From contig CM020618.1 in assembly GCA_009829735.1 (NCBI GenBank), positions 2,602,882 to 2,666,881 of the forward strand: a DNA stretch of 64,000 nt, written 5' to 3'. This DNA is from Pyropia yezoensis. Lineage: Eukaryota; Rhodophyta; Bangiophyceae; Bangiales; Bangiaceae. The notes beneath the pieces were generated by a model. That model was not told the origin of the DNA. It did not search any database and was given only the letters and a program-made list of their open reading frames with translations. Below, in pieces: positions 30,301 through 40,599 of this stretch. The translations under genes and the position numbers were made by a program. Position 1 is the stretch's first letter. Each line of letters begins with the position of its first letter.

Positions 30301-31311
30301 TTTGGCATCTGGCTTGAGTTGAATCCGGTGTAGGGTGGCGTCCATCTTGCCCAGCTCTCCGGACCACAGGTGCCGATATTCCTGGAGAAGCTTCTCCAGT
30401 GCCTCCTTCAAGTCGGGAGGGACGTTTTCTTGGTTGACCTTCGGCATCCCGGGCGGTGCTTGTTCGGGCTTCGGAGTAGTACGGCCAGCCTGCTCTTGTT
30501 CCGGAGATACGTCTAAGGCCGTCAAGTTGGATGCCAGCTCTTGTTGCAGGTTGAAGAGGTCTTCCTTGCTCATAGCGCGGGCGGACCCCCGGTAAGGCTC
30601 TGCTGTACCAACTCGAGTGCCCTTGGCGAGGGTTATTGGCTTCCGGCTCACGTTGACGATCAGCACCGAGAACGGGGTGTGCCTCTCCACCTTCTTGTGA
30701 TGTCCATGGGCTAGGTATAATCGGTGTTTCGCCAGAAATTCCTTGCGTCCATAGATCAGGCATTGACCTGCAGTCCGGGTCGTGACTTGAACCTTGGTCT
30801 CCGAGCGAGGAGGTAGGAGCACCGGTTTGATGAGGGTCAAGGTAGAGGGTGGGATGCGTTCCTTCTGGTTCTTGGCCACACGAACCTTGGTGTCCAGGTG
30901 CTCCAGCACTGGTGACACAAACCCATGGTTGAACTGCACCTTTCCTTCTCCGGGTAGGATGCTCTTGACATGCTGCTTCTGGAAGTCCCAGCCTAGGATG
31001 AGGGGGACTGATAAGGTCTTGACTACTAGAAAGGGAAAAAGCATTGGTTCATTGTTGACATAGATGGCGACGGGAAGACGGCCAAGCGGTCGTAGGGTTT
31101 GACCTGATGCGTCTACAATATGGGTTCTGGTAGGCGCTCTCCAGGCATGTCGACGCCAGCCCGGAGGTAACAGGTTCTCAGTGATGACGCTTGGTCCGGC
31201 TCCCGTGTCGACCACCGGCGTAACAGCTTGGGGGAGGCTATCCCCCACACGCATACGAGCATTAATCTTGAGGTTTTCCTTACGCAGGACGAGCAAGGTC
31301 CCCTTGAACAA
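27352..31311 (-). CDS. pol: element 1 pol polyprotein
   Basis: A long frame of about 1319 codons with the Ty3/gypsy domain order. It has an aspartic protease near the N-terminus, reverse transcriptase (about residues 340-560), RNase H, a zinc-binding integrase with the catalytic core, and a chromodomain-like C-terminus (YLRVRWFGFNPADDTWEP). Order RT-RH-IN plus the chromodomain-like tail places it among the chromovirus-type Ty3 elements. It lies downstream of gag on the same strand. The element looks whole. Confidence 0.95.
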   Translation of the reverse strand: MFKGTLLVLRKENLKINARMRVGDSLPQAVTPVVDTGAGPSVITENLLPPGWRRHAWRAPTRTHIVDASGQTLRPLGRLPVAIYVNNEPMLFPFLVVKTLSVPLILGWDFQKQHVKSILPGEGKVQFNHGFVSPVLEHLDTKVRVAKNQKERIPPSTLTLIKPVLLPPRSETKVQVTTRTAGQCLIYGRKEFLAKHRLYLAHGHHKKVERHTPFSVLIVNVSRKPITLAKGTRVGTAEPYRGSARAMSKEDLFNLQQELASNLTALDVSPEQEQAGRTTPKPEQAPPGMPKVNQENVPPDLKEALEKLLQEYRHLWSGELGKMDATLHRIQLKPDAKPVHMQPYRAGSHRRDEIEKQVNKMLKMDVIEPSDGEWAFPVVVVPKPGGHFRFCVDYRRLNEMTVKDVYPIPRMDDCLDYLGDATLFSTLDCNAGYWQIPLADEDKDKTTFTCHMGLFRCKRLPFGLTNAPATFQRAIDIILSGLRWRTCLVYLDDIIVFSKTPAEHLEHLREVLALLSKAGVTLKAEKCHLFETEVEYLGHVLSPGELRVNEKNIKALRHARQPKTQTELKSFLGMCNVYRRFVRDYALIARPLTKLTSKKLPAQLPVFDEKQTAAFEELKKRLTTTPVLALPKREGQFVLETDACGVQVGCSLLQQQPDGHFLPIGYYSRVLTPAEKNYSTTERECLAVVWACFLLRPYLEGQEFLIRTDHASLRWLLCMDSSQGRVARWRLRLSEFKYKVCTRAGREHHCADTMSRLETPAADTGPIPEEIPCFILPNVGRGWHAPLYETPEAHQPVTIHRMLEAQLTDPQCLELRHQMDLNRNSRFSESTDGLLVRVSPFDGATQVYVPRSLRTDILRLEHSSPQAGHPGINRMYASMRRHYYWETMASDVHKCLEACISCARNRLSQRKKTSKLRLFPAAEPFASLSMDILGPLPETSSGNIYLLIICDRFSKFTRAIPLRTITALDVTSAFCEYWIAAYGPPDSVLTDNGPQFASLFFQGVCDLMGIKNLYTTTYHPQTNGQVERFNRTLVDMLRHYVEEHQEDWDELLAVLTLAYNSRVHRTTGVAPLDFVTPRRLTNFSLERIPDGLQPALKSGPKAKDEFLEQLKLLLPRVKESISKTQERYKRDYDKGVREKNKELGGGDWVFVDTHSKTRGKLDSKTDGPYEILNTDGWTFLLDVDGSPYRVSSDHVTRAPPPSQRDLTRRKRTAIPWLSQGEGREFVYVKFVDHAWRDGRLYLRVRWFGFNPADDTWEPSNRLPIADVCAYTRRNGIEGTPVARAGKILESDTEEDQEDGANQDPRDETSSPATDAEQED

Positions 31312-31439
31312 ACAGGGTGTCCAGGCGGCTACCGGTTGAGCAGGTAACTGCCGTCCTTTCTCCCGGCACGCAAGGGGAGAACAGGTAGAAGTACCCTGCC
31401 GTTGGAGATTCGGGAAGACACTTGGGGAGAGCGCCTGCC

Positions 31440-33200
31440 CTACTCGTTTCCCGGGTCCGAGGAGTCCTTAGAGGTTTCGGTCTCCAGGTCAAAGTCCGTA
31501 GGAGCTTCCCTTGCCAGAGCCTCCGTGATGCTCTGTAAGGTTGCCACTCGGATGGCATGTACCTGTGCCTTGTCCATCTTGGAGGGTGCCCGCCGGTCAG
31601 CCCAGTTGACCGCCTTTGCAAACACCAGTCCTTGACGCTTGAGTTTCTCCTGGAGATCCTTGGGAATGGTCGGGCACTGGTAGGACATATGATCCTCCTT
31701 CTGGCAGAGCCAGCAAGACCGGAATCGCTGGTTCCTGATCTGCTTGGGGGCGACCAGGGAAGGTTGCTCCTTAGAAACGAAGCCGCCCCACTTGTCCCTT
31801 GACTCCATGGGTAAGGCCTCGCCAACTGCGAGTACCGGTACAGGGTAATCACCTCCCTTATACTTGTCGGGTCCGGGACGAACTCGCGACAACGGCTTGG
31901 GAGTTGATACCATAGGAGCCTGGAGGGCCTTGGCTTGCCGGTGCTTGCCCTGGGTGTAGGCCATCAACTGCTGGAAGGTATGTTCTTGATGTTCCTGGTT
32001 GTAGTTCTCCGCATCCACTTGAAGATATTCAGGAAGCCCCTCCGAGAAGATCATCTTGAGCCTGTCCTCAGGGTAAACGTTGCCACAAGCATCGCTCATC
32101 TCCCGGACACGACGGGCGAACGCCTCTGGAGTCTCTTGTCTCTCCATGGTTGCCCGGTTCAGCCTACCGACTGCCTTACGGAGGGAGTCCGCGTCTGCGT
32201 AGTTGGACAGGAGCCAGTTGACCGCCTCCGGATAACTCGCGACGGTACGTCCAACAATGTGCCCGGCAGAGTCTGGTAGAACCTGTGCAAACCGCTGTTC
32301 CGCTTCTCCGGTCATGAAGTTAACCAGGAGATAGAGAGCCTTGCCCTCGGACACATCGTTGTCATTGCATGCCTTGACAAACCGGCGCAGGAAGGCAAAG
32401 ATAAGCGCCGGTCTCTTCCCGGAAAACTTAGGATGTCCCCCAAAGCTCGGCTGCATTCGCCGGTTCAGGGATGCCATCTTCTTGGCCATCTTCCGGGTGT
32501 AACCTTGGTCTTGGTTCTCCAGCCGGTAGTTACCCCAATACGTGACCTTGTTCAGGGTGGCATCTCCCACTTGGTGGGCAGGGAAGTCGAACTCGACTAG
32601 CCTGCGCCGGGTAGGACCGGGAGATGCATCCCAGTCATATCCCTCCTCAGAGCTGGAGGAACTGGTCTCGCTGGTGCTAGAGCGACGGCGACGACGCCGA
32701 CGCCTACGGCTGCTCCGGTCACCGGTCTTGGAGCTCCCCGCCCCATAGGACGCAAGGGGAGGAAAAGCTTGGCCGGTCCCAGGAGTCGAAGTCTCAGGAA
32801 GACCCGTAGAACCAGTCATAGCGGTGCCTCTGGCACTGCCAGTGCCCACAGGAAGAGGTGTATACACCCAGCTGCCATGTGTGGGTCCAGGAGTAAACAC
32901 ACCAGGGGCTATCCCTGGAGGTTGAGGAGTAGAACCGACAGGAGGGAGACGTCTGCTGCGAGCGGACTCAAACGCCGTTGACCCCGGGGTGGCTCCCACA
33001 GGAGGAACAGCCGGAGGAACGGGAGCAGGCGGTACTTGGCCGCCTGTAGACTCCAGTCCACTACCGGATGTCACGCCCAGGTCTGCTTCACCCGTAGGGA
33101 GAACGCCGGGTTGGGCACCGTCCCCCGCGGTGACCAGGGATGCGTCAAGGGACGCGGGGTCTACCCCTTCGGGCACCGTCGTGCCAGGGAGGGTAGCCAT
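31440..33200 (-). CDS. gag: element 1 gag
   Basis: A 586-codon frame just inside the 5' LTR. It has a Pro/Thr/Ser/Gly-rich N-terminal third and an Arg-rich stretch (RRRRRRRRRSSTSETSSSSS). A helical capsid-like region (about 270-440) is followed by a CCHC-type zinc knuckle (CWLCQKEDHMSYQC). This is the expected structural-protein layout of a Ty3 element. Pol follows downstream. Confidence 0.93.
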   Translation of the reverse strand: MATLPGTTVPEGVDPASLDASLVTAGDGAQPGVLPTGEADLGVTSGSGLESTGGQVPPAPVPPAVPPVGATPGSTAFESARSRRLPPVGSTPQPPGIAPGVFTPGPTHGSWVYTPLPVGTGSARGTAMTGSTGLPETSTPGTGQAFPPLASYGAGSSKTGDRSSRRRRRRRRRSSTSETSSSSSEEGYDWDASPGPTRRRLVEFDFPAHQVGDATLNKVTYWGNYRLENQDQGYTRKMAKKMASLNRRMQPSFGGHPKFSGKRPALIFAFLRRFVKACNDNDVSEGKALYLLVNFMTGEAEQRFAQVLPDSAGHIVGRTVASYPEAVNWLLSNYADADSLRKAVGRLNRATMERQETPEAFARRVREMSDACGNVYPEDRLKMIFSEGLPEYLQVDAENYNQEHQEHTFQQLMAYTQGKHRQAKALQAPMVSTPKPLSRVRPGPDKYKGGDYPVPVLAVGEALPMESRDKWGGFVSKEQPSLVAPKQIRNQRFRSCWLCQKEDHMSYQCPTIPKDLQEKLKRQGLVFAKAVNWADRRAPSKMDKAQVHAIRVATLQSITEALAREAPTDFDLETETSKDSSDPGNE

Positions 33201-33409
33201 GTTGGTCTCTTGACAGCCACAGTCCAGTTACCTGCGTGTCCAAAGATCGCAAGACCACAAGAGAGGGGTTGGAGAGCCAGGAATGGGGTTCCCGTGAACG
33301 GGTGCAAATAATTCCCAAACCACAGAAAAAGACAGAATAGGAACAACGCAACCGCTGCTCCCAAATGTCTCTTCTCAAACACTCCAATCCCCTGCTGCTC
33401 CACCAAATA

Positions 33410-33982
33410 TGTGGTATAAAACTCGATCCTCTCAGACACGTGTCAATATCCCTCGGGGGAAAGGGACAGGTAACGCAGAAAGGGGAACTACGAGAATGGT
33501 ATGCCTGTTGCCTCACGTGCCTGCTCGCAGAGCAAACAGATACGCACGGTAGTGCACACGGGGAAGAGGAAAGCAAACGCGCAGTTGTCTTTTTCCCTGA
33601 GGGCGCGGGCCAAGGGCGCCTCGCTGTCCCTCTTAACGTGCATCTGGGGGAACCCCGGCACGTTGGCCCGGTAGCCCCCCCCATAACCCCGAGTGGCCCC
33701 GACCCGAGTCTAACCTCGTCAGGTCGGGGGCCACTATCACTACTAATTCTATTCCCACTCACTAATCTCACACTCAAATTCTCTCAAATCAAGTCCCTCA
33801 CAAATATGCAAAAACACATCAGAAATCCCTCTCTCGCGTGTGGATAGCGTAGTCCACCGCATCCCAGTGCCGGGCACGGGCCACGGCCGCCAACCATCGC
33901 CACACGGCGGGCGTGTTCTGGCACCTGGTGCCCTCTGGTTGCAGTCCCGGGTCGGCGCCAAGTCGGGGCCAGGGATGCTACA
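33410..33982 (-). repeat. element 1, 5' LTR
   Basis: Direct repeat of 24333-24905. The adjacent internal sequence, read on the minus strand, contains TTTGGTGGAGCAGCAGGGGA, a candidate tRNA primer-binding site that is also present in element 2. Confidence 0.95.
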
Positions 33983-33988
33983 CGCACG

Positions 33989-34457
33989 TGTGGCAGTATT
34001 GACCCCCAGGTAGGGGGGCAACACGTGCCATGCAAGGGGCGGCAGGCCACTAGCCTGATCCGTTCCTCCCCCTGCATTTGGGTCCATATTCCCTAAGTTT
34101 GGGATAGTTAGCTTAGTAGTAAATCCAACTTGGATTTGAGGGTTTTCTGCATTTATCGTCTTGAATTTTCGTGTGGCCCGGTGGGCAGGTGCTGGGGTGG
34201 GAGATTCTGAGTGGCGAGATTCTGAGTGGACCCTGGGGGGATAAGGGGAGGGACAGCGGGGCTTGGCCCTGCGTCCCCGTCCCGACCAAGAAACTGTTGG
34301 ACCACACACCATCCTCTTGTTTGTCCGTGGGGGGTTTGCCCCACAACAGGGACAGAGTGTGTGCGACTTGCACTTCTTCCGGTTCCCCCGACACGGGAGG
34401 CAGCCCTAGCACACCGCCCCAACTTGGGTGCCGTGTGTGCTAGTGGTTTTTGCCACA
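33989..34457 (+). repeat. element 2, 5' LTR
   Basis: About 469 bp with 7-bp inverted termini TGTGGCA...TGCCACA. It is followed directly by the candidate primer-binding site TTTGGTGGAGCAGCAGGGGA at 34458-34477. No second copy was found in the window. Confidence 0.85.
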
Positions 34458-34552
34458 TTTGGTGGAGCAGCAGGGGACAGAGGTAAACTTTACCTCCGGG
34501 TGCACCCGGGTGTAGGGGGCCCTCTGTCTCAGAGGAACAGTGGTCTTGGACC

Positions 34553-36523
34553 GTGTCATACGGATCGTCAGCCAACATGGCTAGCTCGGACCCCCCGTCG
34601 TCCGGGGAGTACACGGGTGACGCACGTACTTCAGTGCCTTTGAATACTGGTGAGACACAGGTGGGTTTACCTGGGGTCGCAGAGGGACTAGAGGTCCCTC
34701 AAGCCAGCAGGACTGGAAGTACGGGCGGGCAACAGGCCACCCCGACTCAGTCGGGAGTTCACTCGGGTGACACTTCTGATGTGGGTGGGCCGAAGTCTGG
34801 CCACCGTGTGGTATACTCAACGGGAACGTCCCAAGGGGTGAGGACTGTCCCCGCGGGTTCCACTCGGGTTGGAGCCAACTTTGGCTTGGAGTCGTCGCCA
34901 ACTAGGCTTTCGGAGGACGGTGGACCTCCGTTGGTCGGCGATGGGCTCGCGCCCATGCCCCCGGTTGAGACCCCTGAGGAACGTGGTTACCCCTCAGGTG
35001 GACTCCCGGAGGCGGACCGAGACTCAACTGGAGTCGTCAATCCACTCCTCGCGGAAACTGTCCGTCGGGAGGCGACCAATGTGTTGCGGCAGACTTTGCC
35101 GGACCTGGTGGTCACGATGACGAATACTATTCTGAATCAGATTGTGGCGAGTTTGCCAGATGGCCTTAATGTCCAAACCGGATTGGGGCTTTCGAGCCCG
35201 CAGGCGCAGGGGGAATCCCCCCTTACGCCTATCTCTGGTCGCCCCGAACTGGGGGCGACACCTGTGACTCCCAACGAGGGAGCCACACCATACTCGGTGG
35301 GGCGTACGCCCTTCACGGGGGAGTTCCCCCCGGAAACGCCGGCGGCTACACCAAGCGCGCCGCGCCGGACTACAGGCACTGAGAGTGAACTTACCCCAGT
35401 GCCACAGCGGCTGTTCCCTCAACGTGAGGTGCCGCCCAAGATCCAGGTAGCCAACCCGGTCTACCAGAGGATCTTTGACTGTGAGACCTACGCCCTCCAC
35501 AACAAGTCGGTGGCGTATGGTCCTGACCAGGCCCGAGCCATGGGCCGTGCCAAGAAGAATGCACTTCATTCTTTTGGGCACAAAGCGGAGTGGGACGGAA
35601 CTTCCCCCCTCCGTGTCTTTGAGTTCCTACGTCGTTTCACAAAAGCCTGTGACGACAATGCCATAAGTGAAGGCATGGCTTTTTACATGCTACAGGAGTT
35701 TACGAAGGGCGACCTACGGACAGAACTTATGTCCGTCATGCCCAGCTCCTCAAGTGGAGGCGCTGGGGAGGTGACGTCCTATTTGGAGCTCGTCAACTGG
35801 TTGTTGAGAGCCATGGTTGATGAGGCAGCGTTGGCTTCTCAAGTCGAGGAGTTTACGCAAGCCCATCAGGAAGAGGCGGAGGACGAGTTGTCCTTTGCGG
35901 AGCGAGTCCGTAAGCTCAACAATCTTTGTGGGTTTCTTCATCCACAAGCTGTGGTGAAGAGTCGGTTTGTGGAGGGACTCCATCGGTCAGTCCGGATGGA
36001 GACCCGGGAGCATAACACTGCCCGGGCGACCCTGGCCGAGTTGGCCAGGTTCGCCTATCGCAGAGGCGAGGCCTACCGCAAGTTGCGGGAGGAACAACGC
36101 CAGGAGCGTCAGGCCGAGTTGGCCAAGGAACGGGAGGAGGCGCGCCAGGCCAGAGAGTTGAGAGAGGCACGCCGAATCCGCAAGGAGAGGGTGGTAGCTG
36201 CCGTGGGAACTTCCCAGTGTATCCCTTCGTCTTCCCCAGTTGGGAAGACCCCTCCCGGAACAGACCATCGGTGTTGGAACTGCAACTCCGATGGACACTG
36301 GGCATATGATTGCCCCAAGTTGAGTAAACGCATCCAACAACTTGTTAGGAATGCGAGTAAAAAGTCGGCTACGAACGAAGTACGTTCACGCCGCGAGGGT
36401 GGGTCTCGACCGGTCGTTGCGGTCGCCACACCCTCGGCGGAGGAGGCGGACACGTCGTCCTCGGACTCGTCGTCTTCCTCCCCGCCCTCAGATTCGGACG
36501 CCAAGTCGGCGGGAAACGAATGA
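34553..36523 (+). CDS. gag: element 2 gag
   Basis: A 656-codon frame with a Gly/Thr/Pro-rich N-terminal region, a helical capsid-like region (about 300-520), a charged Arg/Glu coiled segment, and a CCHC knuckle (CWNCNSDGHWAYDC). The acidic Ser-rich tail is a common end for such proteins. Similar in layout to element 1 gag but clearly diverged in sequence. Overlaps the beginning of pol by a few bases. Confidence 0.9.
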   Translation: MSYGSSANMASSDPPSSGEYTGDARTSVPLNTGETQVGLPGVAEGLEVPQASRTGSTGGQQATPTQSGVHSGDTSDVGGPKSGHRVVYSTGTSQGVRTVPAGSTRVGANFGLESSPTRLSEDGGPPLVGDGLAPMPPVETPEERGYPSGGLPEADRDSTGVVNPLLAETVRREATNVLRQTLPDLVVTMTNTILNQIVASLPDGLNVQTGLGLSSPQAQGESPLTPISGRPELGATPVTPNEGATPYSVGRTPFTGEFPPETPAATPSAPRRTTGTESELTPVPQRLFPQREVPPKIQVANPVYQRIFDCETYALHNKSVAYGPDQARAMGRAKKNALHSFGHKAEWDGTSPLRVFEFLRRFTKACDDNAISEGMAFYMLQEFTKGDLRTELMSVMPSSSSGGAGEVTSYLELVNWLLRAMVDEAALASQVEEFTQAHQEEAEDELSFAERVRKLNNLCGFLHPQAVVKSRFVEGLHRSVRMETREHNTARATLAELARFAYRRGEAYRKLREEQRQERQAELAKEREEARQARELREARRIRKERVVAAVGTSQCIPSSSPVGKTPPGTDHRCWNCNSDGHWAYDCPKLSKRIQQLVRNASKKSATNEVRSRREGGSRPVVAVATPSAEEADTSSSDSSSSSPPSDSDAKSAGNE

Positions 36524-39500
36524 CCGTTGGGGCTGGTCGTCCGAAGCTCACAACGGCAGCCTCGGCCAAGTGGGCCAGGAGGACGAACCAACCGTGCCGG
36601 ATACTGCGGCGACCTAAGGGAGTCCGCCCACCTCGGGTAGGACTCCCCAAGAACGTAAACCCACGTCGGGTCATCGCGGTGCTGACGGGTGAGAACTTCC
36701 AGGTGGCTGGACGGGTGCAACTTTCCCCCGGCTGTGCATGCTGTACCCGTATCGTACTTGATACCGGGTCAGGAGCCTCCTTGATACGCAAGTCGCTATT
36801 ACCAAAGGAGGTGAAGCTCCAACGCTGGAGGTCCAAAGCTGACCATATGATTGACATCAATGGTGGGGTACTTCCCATCGTTGGTGCCGTGACCCTACCA
36901 ACTAGGTTGGGGACCCATGAGGTCGACGTGACCTATGGCGTAGTTGAGAGTATATCGGTACCCCTGCTTCTGGGTACCCCTTATGTTGTTACACAAGTGC
37001 CTTTGATTTGTGGCCCTGAGTACTGGGTCAAGTTGATGAATGGGGAGACTATCCCCATCCTTGGTAAGGGAAAGTCTGTGGCTCCTGTGACAGTCTCACA
37101 GTCGAAGCCTGTTTGTTCGGTGAGGGAAGGGTTTACTGCTACCCTGCGTTTAGCCCGCAAAGTCACGTTGCCCCCCAACTCGGTGGCGCACGTTGATGTT
37201 GTAACTGATTTTACGGGGAACGGGTTGGTGCACCCTCACCCCCGTCTTGCTCGCAAGCACCAAGTGCATGTTGCCCTTGGCACGATGGACTCCAAAGCCG
37301 GAGTCCCGTGGAGGATCCAGGTGATGAACCTGAGCCCGACGCCCAAGTACTTCAAGTCGGGAGCCAAGTTCGGCTATATCGACCAACACGAGGGACCGGT
37401 AGTAGCGGTCACCCTCAACGCGGGCGCAAGTAGCGACCCGAAGTCCGGAAAGGAGAAGCATCAAGCCAAGTCGGCCGCCTCTCCTCGACCCCATGTGAAC
37501 ATGGAGGGTGTCCCCCCAGGTTGAGGGTTCAAGTTGAACGCCTCTTGGACCAATATCACAAGTTGTGGGATGGTCAATTGGGACTCATGAGAGCCACCCA
37601 ACACCGGATCGAGTTGAAGCCCGGTGCACCCCCTATACGCCAACAACCGTATAGGGGAGGACCTCGTTCAAGGGCCCTCGTTAAGGAGCAAGTTGCTCGC
37701 ATGGAGGCCCTCGATGTGATCGAGGCCAGCAACGCCGAGTGGGCGAGTCCGGTGGTTATCGTCCCCAAAGTTGATGGGACCCCCCGGTTTGTATCGACTA
37801 CCGTAAGTTCAACGAGAGCACGGTGAAGGACAGTTATCCCCTACCTAGGATGGATGACTGTCTGGACTCTCTGGGGGAGGCAAACGTGTTCTCTACCCTG
37901 GACTGTAACGCGGGGTACTGGCAAATTACCATTGCCCCGGAGGACAGGCATAAAACTACCTTTACCTGTCACTGTGGTACCTACCAGTGCAAGCGTCTAC
38001 CGTTTGGTCTGTAACGCGCCGGCAACTTTCCAGCGCGCTATGGACATGATTCTGGCCGGAGTACGGTGGCAGATCTGTCTTGTGTACCTAGACGATATCA
38101 ATGGGTTCTCCCGAAGTCCGGAGGAACACATTGGCCATCTTGGCCAGGTGTTCAAGCTACTTGCTGACGCCGGTGTGTCACTGAAGGCGAGTAAGTGCCA
38201 CCTCTTTACTCAAGAGGTGGAGTACTTGGGACATGTTGTCCATCCGGGGCGTCTCAATGTTAACGAGAAGAACTTGAGGGCCATTCGTAAGGCTCAGTAC
38301 CCCCGGACCCAGACCCAGATGAGGAGCTTCCTCGGGATGTGTAACGTGTACCGACGTTTCACCAAGGGCTTCGCCAAGGTGGCGAAGCCGTTGAATGAGC
38401 TAGTGAGCTCAACGCTACCGAAGAACCTGCCTCCCCCAAGTCGGGTGGAGCAGGAATCCTTTGAGACTCTTCGGGACCTTCTGCTGAAGCCCCCATCTTG
38501 GCTATTCCCAGGTTGGGAGGCCACTACATCCTGGATGTGGACGCTAGCTACGACCAACTTGGTTGTGTGTTGCTTCAGCAGCAGCCGGACAAGGAGTACT
38601 TGCCGGTGGGATACTTTAGTAAGGGGCTGAACTCGGCCGAGAAGAACTACGGAGTCACCGAGTTGGAAGGACTCGCAGTGGTGTGGGCGGTGACGGTCAC
38701 TTCGTCACTACCTGGAGGGTGAGAAGTTCCTCATCCGCTGTGACCACCGCGCGTTGCAGTTCATCTTTAAGACGGACTGTACGAACACTCGTCTCAATCC
38801 GGTGGAGGGTGCGACTGGCACCCTTCAACTTTGACATTGAATACCGACCTGGCAGGGCAACATGCCCTTGCCGACGGCCTCTCTCGGGTACCTACCGAGG
38901 GGCTGGACACTAACCCAGTCGATGAGGACATCCCCATCGTGGGGGTAGTCACGCGCTCGGGTCAGGCGTTGAACCCGAGGCGCCAGGGAACAAGAAGTAC
39001 TTGCCCCTGTCCCTGGACGAGGTGGTGAAGGCCCAGGCCGAGGATCCCTTCTGCAAGTCGCAGAGGGATACACTGGATACAGTGCGGAGACGCGTTTCTT
39101 TCTGGGAGACGATGGCCTCCTCATGAGGAGGGGGTATTCCAGGGGACCGAACAACTTGTCGTCCCCGCATCCCTCAAGGACAGTATCCTTGAGAGGGAGC
39201 ACAACGCTCCCACGGGTGGACACCTGGGGTCTAGTAAACTGTACCAGACCCTGAGGACCAGGTACTACTGGCCGTCCATGGTGGTGGACATCTACAGTTG
39301 GGTGGCTGCCTGCACAAGTTGTGCACAGAACCGTTGATGGAACGGCGGCCTACTACGGCTATGCTTTGTTCCCGGCCAAGGAGCCCTTCGCCGCGTTGGC
39401 GATGGACATCCTTGGGCCACTGCCGTGACCGAGGAGGGCAACCAGTACCTCCTGGTCATCTGTGACCGCTTCACGAAACTTACGCGAGCGATCCCACTGG

Positions 39501-40470
39501 CAGAGATCACGGCCCATGTCGGTCGTGTCAGCCTTCCTAGATCACTGGGTTGCCGCGTATGGCATCCCAGATAGTACACTATCGGACAATGGACCGCAAT
39601 TTGCGTCTGTACTGTTTCAGGGAGTGCTGGATATGTTGGGGGTTAGGCAAACTATGCCACCCCCTACCACCCACAAACTAATGGGCAGGTGGGAGCGCTT
39701 CAACAAAACTATTGTTAGGCAGCTGCGCCACTATGTGAGTGAGCACGTGAAGACGTGGGACCAATACATTTCTATCCTTACTACTGCCTACAATTCGCAG
39801 GTTCACTCATCTACCGGGGAAGTACCCCTCGCTTTTGTGACCCCCCGTCGCGTGCGGTCTATTGCCGTGCGGCGGTCGCTCCCAACTAGGGAGGGATGGT
39901 GGCAGTACGCCTACTCCTACTGAGAGTAAGGCGGAGTTCGCTGCTAGGCTTTGAAAACCTCATCCTAAAGTCAGGGCTGAGATGGACAAAGCACAAAAGC
40001 GCTACAAGCGTACCTTTGACAAAAAGGTGCGCAATGCTAAGCATGTCCCCGAGCAGGGTGACTGGGTGCTGGTACACTCGCACACCCCAACTGGGGGTAA
40101 GCTGGTATTCCAGACGAAGGGACCGTACCAGGTCCTTCGTACTGATGGGCGGCGCTTCACCATCGAAAGTGACGATGGGGTCCGCACAGTGAACGGACAG
40201 GACGTGGTCAAAGTTGCACCACCGCCTGCAGGCGACCCAGCTTGGGCGCGTGCGTTGGAATCGTGGCGCCTCCCCTCACTGCCTGCGGCCAAAACAGGGC
40301 CCGCAGGAGTACGTGTTCGATAAGTTCATCGACCACGGATGGGATGAAGGACACTGACCGCCTCATGTTGAGGGTGCGTTGGTTTGGCTACAAAAGCCAA
40401 GGATGATACGTGGGAGTATGTGGAGGACCTTCCCGCTGAGAAGGTCCGGGCGTACTGTGCCCGGGAATGA
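36520..40470 (+). pseudogene. element 2 pol, decayed
   Basis: Remnants of protease (about 36.7-37.0 kb), reverse transcriptase (about 37.5-38.3 kb), RNase H (about 38.5-38.9 kb), integrase (about 39.2-39.9 kb) and a chromodomain-like end (about 40.4 kb) appear in the Ty3/gypsy order. The coding region is broken in several places, so it is treated as a fossil. Confidence 0.9.
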
Positions 40471-40599
40471 GATAGACCCTAACAGCCCTCCCTCAACGTG
40501 AAGGGAAGGCCGAGCAACAGTGCCAAGAGAGTGCTTCAAGTCGAAGTGGTACGCAGAGTGGCTTTTAACTACAGCCCTAACCCTCACACTCTCACAACA

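Larger units (their letters stand above)
24333..33982 (-). mobile_element. Ty3/gypsy LTR retrotransposon, element 1 (looks whole, very young)
   Basis: A 9.65-kb element in minus orientation bounded by two 573-bp direct LTRs, with 5-bp target-site duplications CGCAC at 24328-24332 and 33983-33987. It holds gag, then pol (protease, reverse transcriptase, RNase H, integrase, chromodomain-like tail), with a candidate primer-binding site next to the right LTR and a purine tract (GGGAGGGAGCTA) next to the left LTR. I saw one difference between the LTRs, so insertion was recent. An additional long frame in antisense lies between pol and the left LTR. Confidence 0.96.

Noticed and set aside
24333-33982. 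Element 1 as a retrovirus with an envelope gene (the extra frame as env)
   Set aside because: The extra frame is antisense to gag-pol and shows no signal peptide, membrane segment or envelope-like feature.
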